Shown piece by piece: positions 52,433-60,772 of a DNA stretch of 64,000 nt (position 1 is its first letter; every line of letters begins with the position of its first letter). Made by a program: the position numbers and the translations under genes. Source of the stretch: Chitinophagales bacterium (lineage in GTDB: Bacteria; Bacteroidota; Bacteroidia; Chitinophagales; Chitinophagaceae). The notes under the pieces are model-generated. The model did no database searches, had not been told where the DNA came from, and was given only the letters and a program-made list of their open reading frames with translations. The stretch spans positions 182,095-246,094 of the forward strand of contig JAFLBJ010000003.1 of NCBI GenBank assembly GCA_017303415.1, read 5' to 3'.

Positions 52433-52969
52433 TCAAAGTGAAATTTTAGTTTTCCTAAGTGCCATGATGGCCCGCAGGTGTTGCCGGGTTACGGTGTCGG
52501 GTTCAATATTGAGTTGGGCGGCGATTTCTTTGTTGGACTTTCCTTCTAAATAATACAGGCGGATGATTTGCCGGAGAGATGGGGAAAGCGAATCGATGAA
52601 TTGATAAAGTTCCCTGGCCGTTTCAGCCGCAATAACAGCTACTTCAATACTGGGTTCATTTCTGACCGGCTCATTTAACCCAACCTTCCTTTTCTGCTTT
52701 TCCAGGTGTTTCAGGCACTGGTTTCGCACAGAACTGTACAGGTAGCTTTTAATAGCTTTTATATGACTTAACCGCTCCCGGCGTTGCCATAGCTGCACAA
52801 AACAATCCTGCACCAGGTCCTGGGCGGTATCGGGATTGGAGATGATGCGGTTGGCAAAATAGCTAAGTACAGAAAAGTATTCCCGGAAAAGGCAGTCAAA
52901 AGCAGCCTCCTCTCCCCGCCGGAAGGAGTCAGCAAATAAAGGGTCCTGTGTACCTTTTAGCCGAAGCAC
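52433..52969 (-). CDS. ECF RNA polymerase sigma factor
   Basis: About 178 residues from GTG 52969. Region 2 is DSFRRGEEAAFDCLFREYFSVLSYFANRIISNPDTAQDLVQDCFVQLWQRRERL and region 4 SLSPSLRQIIRLYYLEGKSNKEIAAQLNIEPDTVTRQHLRAIMALRK. An ATG at 53095 would add a sequence that translates a hairpin repeat and is unlikely. It should transcribe the SusCD genes when released by FecR. Confidence 0.87.
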   Translation of the reverse strand: MLRLKGTQDPLFADSFRRGEEAAFDCLFREYFSVLSYFANRIISNPDTAQDLVQDCFVQLWQRRERLSHIKAIKSYLYSSVRNQCLKHLEKQKRKVGLNEPVRNEPSIEVAVIAAETARELYQFIDSLSPSLRQIIRLYYLEGKSNKEIAAQLNIEPDTVTRQHLRAIMALRKTKISL

Positions 52970-53050
52970 TATAGCGATACAATGTTGACATTCCGGGGAG
53001 TCTTTGAGTGGAATTCGCAACAAAAAAAAGACGTGGAACTCCACAAATCG

Positions 53051-53160
53051 GCTTGGAGGCCCTAGGAGGCCCTTGGACACAATAAGGGAGCCCACGCCTA
53101 AACGTGAGCCCTTGCTTATCGTCTTGTGTCCAATGAAAATTCCTAGGTTTCCAAGACAAG
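53051..53160. repeat. Long imperfect hairpin upstream of the ECF sigma gene
   Basis: CTTGGAGGCCCTAGG at 53053-53067 is mirrored by CCTAGGTTTCCAAG at 53143-53156. Inside, GGACACAA pairs with TTGTGTCC and GGGAGCCCACG with CGTGAGCCC around a six-base loop (near 53095-53100). The rest of the 364-base gap 52970-53333 is A+T-rich with no other feature I can name. Confidence 0.55.
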
Positions 53161-53333
53161 ACTCAAAGCGAAAGCTTCAAATAAGTTAATTCAATATGAA
53201 GATTCGCAAATTATTTAACCAGTTATAAAAGTATGAAAAAAGATACATTTCGTATGCTTTTGATTACATAATGTTAGTTTTTAGCAACTTATACACAGGA
53301 CGCCGCTAACTTTTCAGGAATCACAACAACAAA

Positions 53334-53621
53334 ATGGCGGCAGAGGAAAAACAAAACTCATTTAAAGGTCTGAGATCAATGTTTCTTGCGGGAAGCGTAA
53401 GCAAAATGCGTGACATTGAAGACCTATACCCGACAAATATTGCAAAATCTCTGGGTTTAAATCATAGCAGGTATATTGAAAAATTATACAAACCAGAGGA
53501 ATTTAATTTCAGACACATTTGGGAGCTTTCTAAATTGTTGGATTTAGATGTTCAATTAATCATTGACGTAATAAAAAAAGAGCTTACAAATAAATCAAAA
53601 GCAAGTAAGAAAAAATCATGA
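53334..53621 (+). CDS. Small HTH-like protein
   Basis: A 95-residue soluble protein. The centre (NIAKSLGLNHSRYIEKLYKPEEFNFRHIWELSKLLDLDVQLIIDVI) has the order of a Cro/XRE helix-turn-helix but a divergent recognition helix, with a basic tail (KSKASKKKS). It stands alone, convergent with the HipBA pair. It may be a small regulator; no partner is visible. Confidence 0.65.
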   Translation: MAAEEKQNSFKGLRSMFLAGSVSKMRDIEDLYPTNIAKSLGLNHSRYIEKLYKPEEFNFRHIWELSKLLDLDVQLIIDVIKKELTNKSKASKKKS

Positions 53622-53699
53622 CACTATACTAGTTCTGCTACCAAAATGCCCGCCTTCGGAAAATGAACGAGTATTAAAATAATGGGGCAAATGCTGGTG

Positions 53700-54968
53700 T
53701 TAAGTTGCAGAAGTAAAGGCTGCAGACATCCTTTCTTGTTCAGCAGTAGAAATTTTACAGGCTGTTGCCACTTTCCTCCAGTCTTTCACTACAGTGGAAA
53801 TATGTTGTATGATCTGCGCAGCTTTACCATCTGACAGACGAAAATAACCCGCTACTTCCATGGCGGTATCCAGATCCAGTGAGTTATCTGTTTCTGTGAT
53901 AGCCAGGCTTAGCCCTTTTCCGTATTCATTGGGGTTAATATCATATGCCGGGGAAAGCAGCCATCCTTTTTCCGAAAGTAAAAAACCGTGGTTACGCAGG
54001 TGGTCGTCGGTGTTTTTAACGCAGATACTGAATACAATTCTTCGCCAAAGTTCCTCGAGATCATTTTCTACCGAAGCGCCGTGCCGGGATATAAACTCCA
54101 TCAGTTCCAGGTAACTTGCGCCGGAGGCTTCCTCTCCGTCCATATGACCCAGCAAGGTCATGGCAGAGGCAAAATGAATCCGTTCCCCTGCAATGGTCCT
54201 GTCAAAACGTTTTGTGAGATAGGTATGATAGCGGTTGTTAAACTGCAGCAACCTTCCTTGAGCGACATTGATCCCTGCGCTTATGGCAAGTTGATTGGTT
54301 ACCATTTCCCAGGCTGCTATATCTTTATCATCGTTCCTGCTGGGGAATTTTGCGATCCATAAATTATTATGTTCATCCACCACACTTGCTTTTGGCCGGG
54401 CTCCTCCTAAAGAAGAACCAGGGGCTATCAACAAATCCACCCATTTCAGGTATTCCGGGTCATCTGTATTGTCTTCTTCAAATTTAAAACTCGCATGCTC
54501 CAATTCTCTTAGCGATGTCCATGGTGGAGCAGCCATTGTCTTGTTGTCGTTCAGGAAAGGGCCATCATGCGCTGATTTAAAACGCAGTGCACCCATCCTG
54601 TGCCCATCATATACGCCTAATAAAAAATCTGATTCCAGTAATTTTTTTGCAGCCCTGCCCTCCTGTTTTGCTATAGCAACTTCCCTTCGTTGCATCAATA
54701 CTCTTCCCCACCTGTCAGGACATGAATCCAGGAAAACACCAAAATTGGGTTTATCATCCCGTGGATAATAGGACCCTGAATAAAGTTGCAGGTCTGGATC
54801 TATCATTTGGGAAAAGCCGGATTGCAACCATTCCTCCGCATATTCGAAAGAAAAGGTTTCCTTTCCTTTCGATGCTGTAACGGACAATATACCCATTAGC
54901 GAAGGCGCTTGTAAACCCAGCCAATGAGCATACACTTGAATTTCTTTTTTTGAATTTGTTGCTGCCAT
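53700..54968 (-). CDS. hipA: HipA-family toxin kinase
   Basis: A 422-residue protein. GSSLGGARPKA (residues 185-195, K193) is the HipA ATP-loop. CVKNTDDHLRNHGFL (316-330) carries the catalytic Asp and Asn, and LSPAYDINP (338-346, D343) is the metal-binding Asp. The N-terminal FGVFLDSCPDRWGRVLMQRRE is the usual HipA_N-like start. HipA kinases phosphorylate translation factors such as glutamyl-tRNA synthetase and arrest growth. The gene is the second of the pair, 4 bases after the antitoxin. Confidence 0.9.
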   Translation of the reverse strand: MAATNSKKEIQVYAHWLGLQAPSLMGILSVTASKGKETFSFEYAEEWLQSGFSQMIDPDLQLYSGSYYPRDDKPNFGVFLDSCPDRWGRVLMQRREVAIAKQEGRAAKKLLESDFLLGVYDGHRMGALRFKSAHDGPFLNDNKTMAAPPWTSLRELEHASFKFEEDNTDDPEYLKWVDLLIAPGSSLGGARPKASVVDEHNNLWIAKFPSRNDDKDIAAWEMVTNQLAISAGINVAQGRLLQFNNRYHTYLTKRFDRTIAGERIHFASAMTLLGHMDGEEASGASYLELMEFISRHGASVENDLEELWRRIVFSICVKNTDDHLRNHGFLLSEKGWLLSPAYDINPNEYGKGLSLAITETDNSLDLDTAMEVAGYFRLSDGKAAQIIQHISTVVKDWRKVATACKISTAEQERMSAAFTSAT

Positions 54969-54972
54969 ATCT

Positions 54973-55284
54973 TTATTTTCTGGGTGCCCTTTGCTTTACT
55001 GTCAATTTTGCATCCTGAAGCTTTCTGCCTAGTAAATCATCCGCTGCCACTTTTAATAAATCCTTTTCCAGGTTCAATACAAAAAGCACCTGGGCATAGG
55101 AGCCCATAGCAACCCCCGGTTGGCCCTTTTCTATGGAGTGCAGGGTTGGCCGGCTGATATTAGCCCTTTCTGCCACCTGCTCTGCACTTAACTTACGGCG
55201 TAACCGGGCCAGCTTAATATTCTCACCAAGTTCTGTCAGGATTTTAGCGGTGCTCGGCAATAGTTGAGGCTTCCTACCTTTCAT
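54973..55284 (-). CDS. hipB: HipB-like XRE antitoxin
   Basis: A 103-residue protein with a clear XRE HTH (LGENIKLARLRRKLSAEQVAERANISRPTLHSIEKGQPGVAMGSYAQVLFVLNL) and a basic C-terminus (KLTVKQRAPRK). It precedes the HipA kinase gene, the standard antitoxin-first order, and probably represses the pair through the inverted repeat 11 bases upstream. Confidence 0.88.
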   Translation of the reverse strand: MKGRKPQLLPSTAKILTELGENIKLARLRRKLSAEQVAERANISRPTLHSIEKGQPGVAMGSYAQVLFVLNLEKDLLKVAADDLLGRKLQDAKLTVKQRAPRK

Positions 55285-55294
55285 AATGCTAATT

Positions 55295-55328
55295 ATATTT
55301 TACAAATATATCATAATTTGTAAAATAT
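55295..55328 (-). promoter_or_regulatory. Perfect 13-base operator overlapping a TATATTTG -7 box
   Basis: ATATTTTACAAAT (55295-55307) and ATTTGTAAAATAT (55316-55328) are exact reverse complements with 8 bases between. On the minus strand TATATTTG (TAnnTTTG, the Bacteroidota -7 consensus) lies within it at 55303-55310, 19 bases ahead of hipB. Binding there would block transcription, so it is a fitting HipB operator. Confidence 0.7.
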
Positions 55329-55444
55329 TATTTACATTAAAACAAACTTCCAGCATATATATTCAGGCTAAATAGACGGCTGCTTGTAAGGTATTGTTGT
55401 TCAACACAATAAGCAAGATGACAATTTCATTATGCCTGCTCTCT

Positions 55445-56374
55445 TTAAAACCCCCGCCTCTCTTTTCTCCAGTCATTTGGGGTCATCTTAAACCGCTTGC
55501 GGAAGGCATTAATAAAGCCCGGCAAGGTTTGATATCCGGACAGGTCGGCGATTTCTTTCAGTGGTTTGTCGGTTTTTTCCAGCAACAGTTTGATATGCTC
55601 CATTTTCCGTTGCATCAACCGGGGGAATAATCCGATGCCAAATACCTTTTCATAGTTTTTCTTCAGCGTCACAAAATTGGTCCCCAGCTTTCTGGCCAGT
55701 TCAGGGATGGTTATTTTGCCATCCAGGTTATTGGCCATGATCCGGTCGGCCTCATACATCTGGGCGATCTGTTCGGGGCTCAATTCACCGGGTAAAACCA
55801 CAGGTAGGGAGACTGTATGGGTGAACAGGATCTCACGGACTTTATTGGCATAGTAGAAGTCTCTCAGGGATTCCTGGAAAGGGCATTTCAGGATATCATA
55901 CAGCATCTCAAGCAGGTCTTTAGGCACCGGCCCGGGTGGCCGGGTACCGACTGGTTGACCGCTCCCGATCCCGGCAATCAGTTCAGGGGAAAAATGGAGG
56001 GAAGCGTAAATACTACTTTCCCCTTCGGAATGATTACTGGCAAAAACAGGCTGGTCGGAAAGATGGTAGGCACCCGGATCCAGTTGAATTTCGTTGCCAT
56101 CCCTGGATATAACTGAAAGCTTTCCGCTCAGCGGTATTTCCAGTCTGAGCCAGTTGTTGGGTTCTGTGGTAATGACCTGGGTGGTTTTAGCAAACTGAAA
56201 TTGCCGGAGTGTAATCGTATAAAGCCGGTGCTGGTAAATATGCAGGGATACGGAATGACCGGCCCTGTCTGAGCTATATAAAATGCTGCCGGGAATCCGG
56301 AGCCCCGTGAATTTTCGGTTCGGTGATGGCTTAAGGTGGAGCGGCTCACCGGAGGACAGGCTTATACGAATCAT
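55445..56374 (-). CDS. AraC-family transcription regulator
   Basis: A 309-residue protein with an N-terminal beta-rich region and a C-terminal double HTH: MEADR-like ADRIMANNLDGKITIPELARKLGTNFVTLKKNYEKVFGIGLFPRLMQRKMEHIKLLLEKTDKPLKEIADLSGYQTLPGFINAFRKRFKMTPNDWR. The second helix pair and the FKMTPNDWR end are the AraC signature. Its target is unknown; it stands alone between HipBA and a 513-base gap. Confidence 0.88.
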   Translation of the reverse strand: MIRISLSSGEPLHLKPSPNRKFTGLRIPGSILYSSDRAGHSVSLHIYQHRLYTITLRQFQFAKTTQVITTEPNNWLRLEIPLSGKLSVISRDGNEIQLDPGAYHLSDQPVFASNHSEGESSIYASLHFSPELIAGIGSGQPVGTRPPGPVPKDLLEMLYDILKCPFQESLRDFYYANKVREILFTHTVSLPVVLPGELSPEQIAQMYEADRIMANNLDGKITIPELARKLGTNFVTLKKNYEKVFGIGLFPRLMQRKMEHIKLLLEKTDKPLKEIADLSGYQTLPGFINAFRKRFKMTPNDWRKERRGF

Positions 56375-56887
56375 AGATCAATCGTAGATCAAATGGAATT
56401 TCGGCTTTTAGTATATGTTTTTGTTTATCAAAGTTAAAAATAAGTTTTCCTAAATGTACAAAAGCTGGCTGGCCTATACAAACAATCCCTGCCCAGATTA
56501 AAATCAGCCAACGCCATTTTGGTAGCCTGGTAATAGCTATAAATTAAGCATCATCGTTTATTCATAATAATAAAAATGTAAATCTTCAACTTACTTTTAG
56601 CAAACTTACAATGAAAGATGCTGCTATACTATTTAAACTCATCAACACTGAAACTACAAGGTGCTAAAAAAGTGTATGGCTTTCAAAAAACTCAGCCACG
56701 ATAAAATCTTTCTTCAATCCTGAACAGATTACTATTTTTTGACATCTAATAACAATTTGCTGCTATATCCATCATTGGATATGAATTAAATCACCCCCAA
56801 AATATTATAACCTGCATGACAAAGCTTTTCCAAAAACTGATATAAAAAGAATATTGTTTAGAAAAACTGCATAACTGCGCCGATATT
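56375..56887. other. A+T-rich intergenic region
   Basis: About 510 bases with no open frame of note, no repeat array and no RNA gene that I recognise. It holds the promoter of the AraC gene on its left and the 3' end of the porin transcript on its right; short A/T tracts only. Confidence 0.5.
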
Positions 56888-58114
56888 TTAGAAATAAGTA
56901 CTCACTCCAAACTGAATCCCCGCCAACTTAGCCGGAGGGTTTCCCAAAATATCTTTCTGCCAGTTGTAACGATAGTTCAGCCGTATTACTGTTTGTGCAG
57001 TAGGCCGCCAGCTGATAGCGGGAACGATGGAGAATACTTCATCGCTGATATTGTCCCCGGTGGATTTAAAATTCCCTTTATTCCAGTCCACATATTCAAA
57101 ACGCAAAGCAGCGCTAATAACCGATTTCTCAAAACCAAATACGGGTTTCTTAAAAACTGGCTGCACAAAATCAATAAAGCCGCCTTGTTGTTTTTTACCA
57201 AATTGTTCGGTATAAGTTTCGGGTACATCTACATTCACCCAAGCCCATTCAGCATTAATATAAGTATTGATTTTAGGCAGCGTAGTATTAAAGTCTATAG
57301 CATATACGTTAACCTTTCTTTTCTTATCCAATACCAATCCATCTTCCTCATATTTGTTGTATATCCCGCCCATATAGGATAATCCCAATTCGCCAATCTT
57401 CCTGTTTCGTATAGCCACCTTACCAGTAAATAATGGGCTTCCGTTGAAGCTTTCTTCAAACCTGTCTTTATTTTCTTTGCTGGCAGGAAGAAAGGTTTTA
57501 TTTGCTGCATTATCAATGATTTTATCATCAAAGCCATTGGTGAAATAAGCTTCATACGCATACACCCAATCCTTTGTTGACTTTTTCCCAAACACCCCAA
57601 AGCCCACATTACTCCAGGTAGCAGGGAGCATTTGAGTAGAGGAAATAGGACGGTCAATAAATTCCCATTTAGGCCCATCATGGTTTTGATTAAAAGCCCC
57701 AATAGGATTCATGACAATACCGCCCCGCATATTCAGGAGAGGAGCAAACTCAAAATCAACCGATGCAAATTCAATATTGATTTCTTTGGTACCGTCTTCA
57801 AATTCAACTTCACTTAAAAACTTAATTCGTTTGGAAATAGAAGAAGAAACAAACAACGTCAATCGCCGCATTTGAAACTGGTGCCCCTCTGTAATGCCGT
57901 CTTCCTGCAAGTACTGGTAGTTGGCTTCAGCATATCCACCTAGTGCAACCGGCAGTTTACCTAACTGAAGAAAGGGGCGATTATAAACAGCATCCATGTT
58001 TAATAACAGGCCGGACGTATCCTTTTCTGTCTTCCGTAACAACACAGGATCAATCTGTGCAATACCGGTATAAGAAGTAATAATGGATAGCAATAAAAAT
58101 AAAGCTTGTCTCAT
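56888..58114 (-). CDS. Porin O/P-like outer membrane protein
   Basis: A 408-residue protein with signal peptide MRQALFLLLSIITSYTGIAQ, an N-terminal half like phosphate-selective porins (LGGYAEANYQYLQEDGITEGHQFQMRRLTLFVSSSISKRIKFLSEVEFEDGTKEINIEFASVDFEFAPLLNMRGGIVMNPIGAFNQNHDGPKWEFIDRP) and a barrel ending LNYRYNWQKDILGNPPAKLAGIQFGVSTYF. Third gene of a run with the Rieske protein (4-base overlap) and the di-haem protein. The solute is unknown; a metal or anion is possible given the DtxR-type control. Confidence 0.8.
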   Translation of the reverse strand: MRQALFLLLSIITSYTGIAQIDPVLLRKTEKDTSGLLLNMDAVYNRPFLQLGKLPVALGGYAEANYQYLQEDGITEGHQFQMRRLTLFVSSSISKRIKFLSEVEFEDGTKEINIEFASVDFEFAPLLNMRGGIVMNPIGAFNQNHDGPKWEFIDRPISSTQMLPATWSNVGFGVFGKKSTKDWVYAYEAYFTNGFDDKIIDNAANKTFLPASKENKDRFEESFNGSPLFTGKVAIRNRKIGELGLSYMGGIYNKYEEDGLVLDKKRKVNVYAIDFNTTLPKINTYINAEWAWVNVDVPETYTEQFGKKQQGGFIDFVQPVFKKPVFGFEKSVISAALRFEYVDWNKGNFKSTGDNISDEVFSIVPAISWRPTAQTVIRLNYRYNWQKDILGNPPAKLAGIQFGVSTYF

Positions 58115-58551
58115 ACTTTTCTCAAATCAATAAAGAGTTGGTTGTTATCAATCGTCACGGGGAAAGTCCGCAGATCCTTGTCGGCTGGCCCGTTTGTCAT
58201 CTTACCCCGATTATCATATTCACTACCATGTGCAGGGCATTGCAGGTAATCACCGGCTGCATTCAGTTCAGCACCCTGGTGAGCACATTGCATCCAGATA
58301 GCGGAGTAATCATTATCACTAAAGCGGTACACGCAAATGGGGAAGAGTAAAGAATCATTTCTCACTATGACATACAACCGGTATTTACCCTTTTCATTTA
58401 AAACAAATTCCTTTGCATCAATCAATATTCCATCTTTGGTTAGTTTACCATTGGCGAATTTGGTGGCAGCGCAGGAACATAATATGGTTGATAACGCCGT
58501 GGCGCCAATACAGGCCGCACAAGACTTGACTATAAATTCTTTTCTGTTCAT
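58111..58551 (-). CDS. Exported Rieske 2Fe-2S protein
   Basis: A 146-residue protein. The cluster motif is C89-A-H91 and C105-P-A-H108 (MQCAHQGAEL, LQCPAHGSEY), the Rieske pattern. The N-terminus MNRKEFIVKSCAACIGATALSTILCSC is a lipoprotein or twin-arginine-like leader with a lipobox-type cysteine. It transfers electrons in the periplasm, presumably to or from the cytochrome encoded 13 bases upstream. Confidence 0.87.
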   Translation of the reverse strand: MNRKEFIVKSCAACIGATALSTILCSCAATKFANGKLTKDGILIDAKEFVLNEKGKYRLYVIVRNDSLLFPICVYRFSDNDYSAIWMQCAHQGAELNAAGDYLQCPAHGSEYDNRGKMTNGPADKDLRTFPVTIDNNQLFIDLRKV

Positions 58552-58564
58552 GTTTATTATGATA

Positions 58565-59761
58565 CTACAACGATTTCAGAAATTTTATGAGGCTATTCTT
58601 TTCCTGTACGGAAAGCTGCTGAAACCTTTCTTTGCTTTGTTGACCTTCGCCTCCATGCAGGAGTATTGCTTCTTCGATACTCTTTGCTCTTCCATCATGC
58701 AATAAAAAGTATTGCCCGCCTTGTGAATTAGGCGATAAACCCAACCCCCAAAGTGGTGGTGTTCTCCATTCAGATGTTTTGGCACTGCCTTCAGTATAGC
58801 CATCATCCAAAGCCGGGCCCATATCGTGAAGCAGTAAGTCAGTATAAGGATGAAAGGTTTTATTGGACAAGGAAGAAATTGGTGAAGTTCCTGTCTTTAG
58901 TGTTTGCTTATGGCAGCTTTCACATCCTGTTTGTATGAATAGATTCTTGCCTTGTATAACTTCCGCATCATTCTGATTTCGTTGTACAGGAGCTTTTAGT
59001 GTTTGCAGGTAAAAAACAACATTGTGGATGGTTTGATCAGAAACTTCAGGATCTATATGTAAGCCTGAATAAACATCTTTTGGTTGAAACGTAGAAGTAA
59101 TACCGATGTCCTGGTTATAGGCATTTACCGTTTGATGTAACAGGTTGTAAGCTGCCGCCTTTTTTCCGAAGCGGTGGATATACTTCCCATTTCTTGGGAT
59201 TGCATTAGAGAAAGGACTTACAAAGGAGGGCAGATACTCATAATTCGGGACACCGCTAATTCCATCACCATTTCCATCGTTTGGGTCAGCCATTGCGAGG
59301 ATATCTGCATCGCTAACAAGTTCCAGGAAACCCAACCCGGTATTGGCTGGAGGTGTAAATTTTGAAAATGTAGCACCTGCCGGTATTTGTTCGGGAGTGT
59401 AGCCGGGTAAAGCCCTGTTTTGCAACTGTGGTCCGCCGAGATGGAGATACTGGTTGCCGGTGCTATCCGTTTGCCCGAACCTTGTGAGGGTAGTAAACGG
59501 ATGTCCTTTGCCATCTCCCGCATGACAACTACCACAACTCGTAGCCACAAAGATGGAACCTAAGCCGTTTTGAGAAGTGAATATCTCTTCATTAAAAGCT
59601 ACATCCCCTGCAAGAAACTGACGGTTCTGTTCGAAACTAAGACCTTCCACTGGTCCGTCGAGCAGTTCGTCACCGGGAGGAGTTCCCGGTAATAATTTCT
59701 CACACGCCACTACACTTGTAATGACCAGAACAATTGCAGTTATGATTTTAAATTTCTTCAT
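58565..59761 (-). CDS. Di-haem c-type cytochrome (DHOR/thiol oxidoreductase family)
   Basis: A 398-residue lipoprotein (lipobox VITSVVAC, C20) with two haem-binding motifs: CGSCH at 76-80 and CESCH at 280-284. The conserved segments GNGDGISGVPN and HDMGPALDDG with WRTPPLWGLGLS and LLHDGRAKSIEEAILLHGGEG identify the di-haem oxidoreductase/DUF1111 family. First gene of the operon, divergent from a DtxR-family regulator with an operator-like site between them, which suggests metal-dependent expression. Confidence 0.9.
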   Translation of the reverse strand: MKKFKIITAIVLVITSVVACEKLLPGTPPGDELLDGPVEGLSFEQNRQFLAGDVAFNEEIFTSQNGLGSIFVATSCGSCHAGDGKGHPFTTLTRFGQTDSTGNQYLHLGGPQLQNRALPGYTPEQIPAGATFSKFTPPANTGLGFLELVSDADILAMADPNDGNGDGISGVPNYEYLPSFVSPFSNAIPRNGKYIHRFGKKAAAYNLLHQTVNAYNQDIGITSTFQPKDVYSGLHIDPEVSDQTIHNVVFYLQTLKAPVQRNQNDAEVIQGKNLFIQTGCESCHKQTLKTGTSPISSLSNKTFHPYTDLLLHDMGPALDDGYTEGSAKTSEWRTPPLWGLGLSPNSQGGQYFLLHDGRAKSIEEAILLHGGEGQQSKERFQQLSVQEKNSLIKFLKSL

Positions 59762-59812
59762 TTTGTCGTAAGGCAGGTAAAATTACAATATTAGGTCGCA
59801 ATAAAAGTAAAT

Positions 59813-59826
59813 TTAGACTAATCTAA
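59813..59826. promoter_or_regulatory. DtxR/MntR-like operator
   Basis: TTAGA-CTAA-TCTAA, a perfect 5-base inverted repeat matching the TTAGnnnnnCTAA-type boxes of DtxR-family regulators, 48 bases before the regulator start and 52 before the di-haem gene. A half-site TTAGGT lies at 59791-59796. It could control both divergent transcripts. Confidence 0.55.
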
Positions 59827-59874
59827 TTTAATTTTTATACCTATTTTATTACCTTCACCAAAATAATTAGAACT

Positions 59875-60531
59875 GTGCATTCATTTACCGAGGAAAACTA
59901 TCTCAAGGCCATTTATAAGTTACAGGAAACCAACGGTGAAGTAGTGGCTACTTCAGCCCTTGCCCAGGTAATGGGCGTACATGCTCCCTCTGTAACCGAT
60001 ATGCTGAAACGGATGGCAGGGAAGAAATTGGTGACTTACCAAAAGTCAAAAGGTTTTAAGTTATCAGAAAAGGGGAAAAAAGTGGCCGTGGGGATTATCC
60101 GTAATCACCGGCTTTGGGAAGTGTTCCTGGTTGATAAATTGGGTTTTCGCTGGGATGAGGTGCATGACCTGGCTGAACAATTAGAGCATATACATAGTGA
60201 AGACCTGACCAATAAATTGGACAATTTCTTAGGGTTCCCAAAAGCTGATCCACATGGTGATCCAATACCAGATGCAAATGGTGTCTTACCCAAATCAAAA
60301 TCTGTTTTACTTTCTTCTCTTAAAGCTGGTGAAGAAGGGACCTTTACTGGTGTTACAGATCATTCTCCGGTTTTTCTGAATTATTTGGATAAAAATGCGA
60401 TTTCATTAGGTAACAGCATTAAAGTAACATCTATTGAAGAATACGATCAGACTTATACGCTGCAGTTGACGGGCAAAAAAGAGGTTACAGTAAGTTTTAA
60501 AGTAGTCAATAGCCTACTGGTGAGCAGATAA
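59875..60531 (+). CDS. DtxR/MntR-family metal-dependent regulator
   Basis: A 218-residue protein from GTG 59875. HSFTEENYLKAIYKLQETNGEVVATSALAQVMGVHAPSVTDMLKRMAGKKLVTYQKSKGFKLSEKGK is the DtxR HTH; RNHRLWEVFLVDKLGFRWDEVHDLAEQLEHIHSEDLTNKLDNFLGFPKADPHGDPIP is the metal-binding dimerisation domain with its histidines and glutamates; the C-terminus is an SH3-like FeoA domain (LSSLKAGEEGTFTGVTDHSPVFLNYLDKNAISLGNSIKVTSI). It represses genes when Mn or Fe is bound. Confidence 0.9.
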   Translation: MHSFTEENYLKAIYKLQETNGEVVATSALAQVMGVHAPSVTDMLKRMAGKKLVTYQKSKGFKLSEKGKKVAVGIIRNHRLWEVFLVDKLGFRWDEVHDLAEQLEHIHSEDLTNKLDNFLGFPKADPHGDPIPDANGVLPKSKSVLLSSLKAGEEGTFTGVTDHSPVFLNYLDKNAISLGNSIKVTSIEEYDQTYTLQLTGKKEVTVSFKVVNSLLVSR

Positions 60532-60553
60532 GACACCGAAATGTCAATATTTA

Positions 60554-60766
60554 TCAACAACAAGATTTGTTCGATTGAATTGGAGGGCAAGCTACTGTGC
60601 CATAGCTGCAAAATACACAACAATCACCCTGCTTTGGCCTTAGCATTGTTTCGCAATTTGTACACTTATAGAAATATTGACAAGCATCTGTGGGCATAGT
60701 TTCGTCTTTCTGAAAACCGCATTCGGGGCAAGTGATCGTAGATTGTAGTGTTAATGTCTTTTCCAT
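60554..60766 (-). CDS. GDCCVxC-domain small metal-associated protein
   Basis: A 70-residue cysteine-rich protein: CPECGFQ (13-19), CTNCETM (36-42) and the signature GDCCVFCSYGTVACPPIQ (47-64), ending in SCC. The GDCCVxC family contains selenoprotein members; here the codons are TGT TGT, so both are cysteine. It lies 6 bases after merTP and is the last gene of the metal operon, probably binding the imported or exported metal. Confidence 0.82.
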   Translation of the reverse strand: MEKTLTLQSTITCPECGFQKDETMPTDACQYFYKCTNCETMLRPKQGDCCVFCSYGTVACPPIQSNKSCC

Positions 60767-60772
60767 TCTTTA

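Noticed and set aside
52970..53095. N-terminal extension of the ECF sigma factor
   Set aside because: The residues come from a hairpin repeat and do not resemble sigma region 2; GTG 52969 gives the usual length.
60554..60766. Selenoprotein
   Set aside because: The family contains selenoproteins, but here the GDCCVFC codons are TGT and TGC, with no in-frame TGA.
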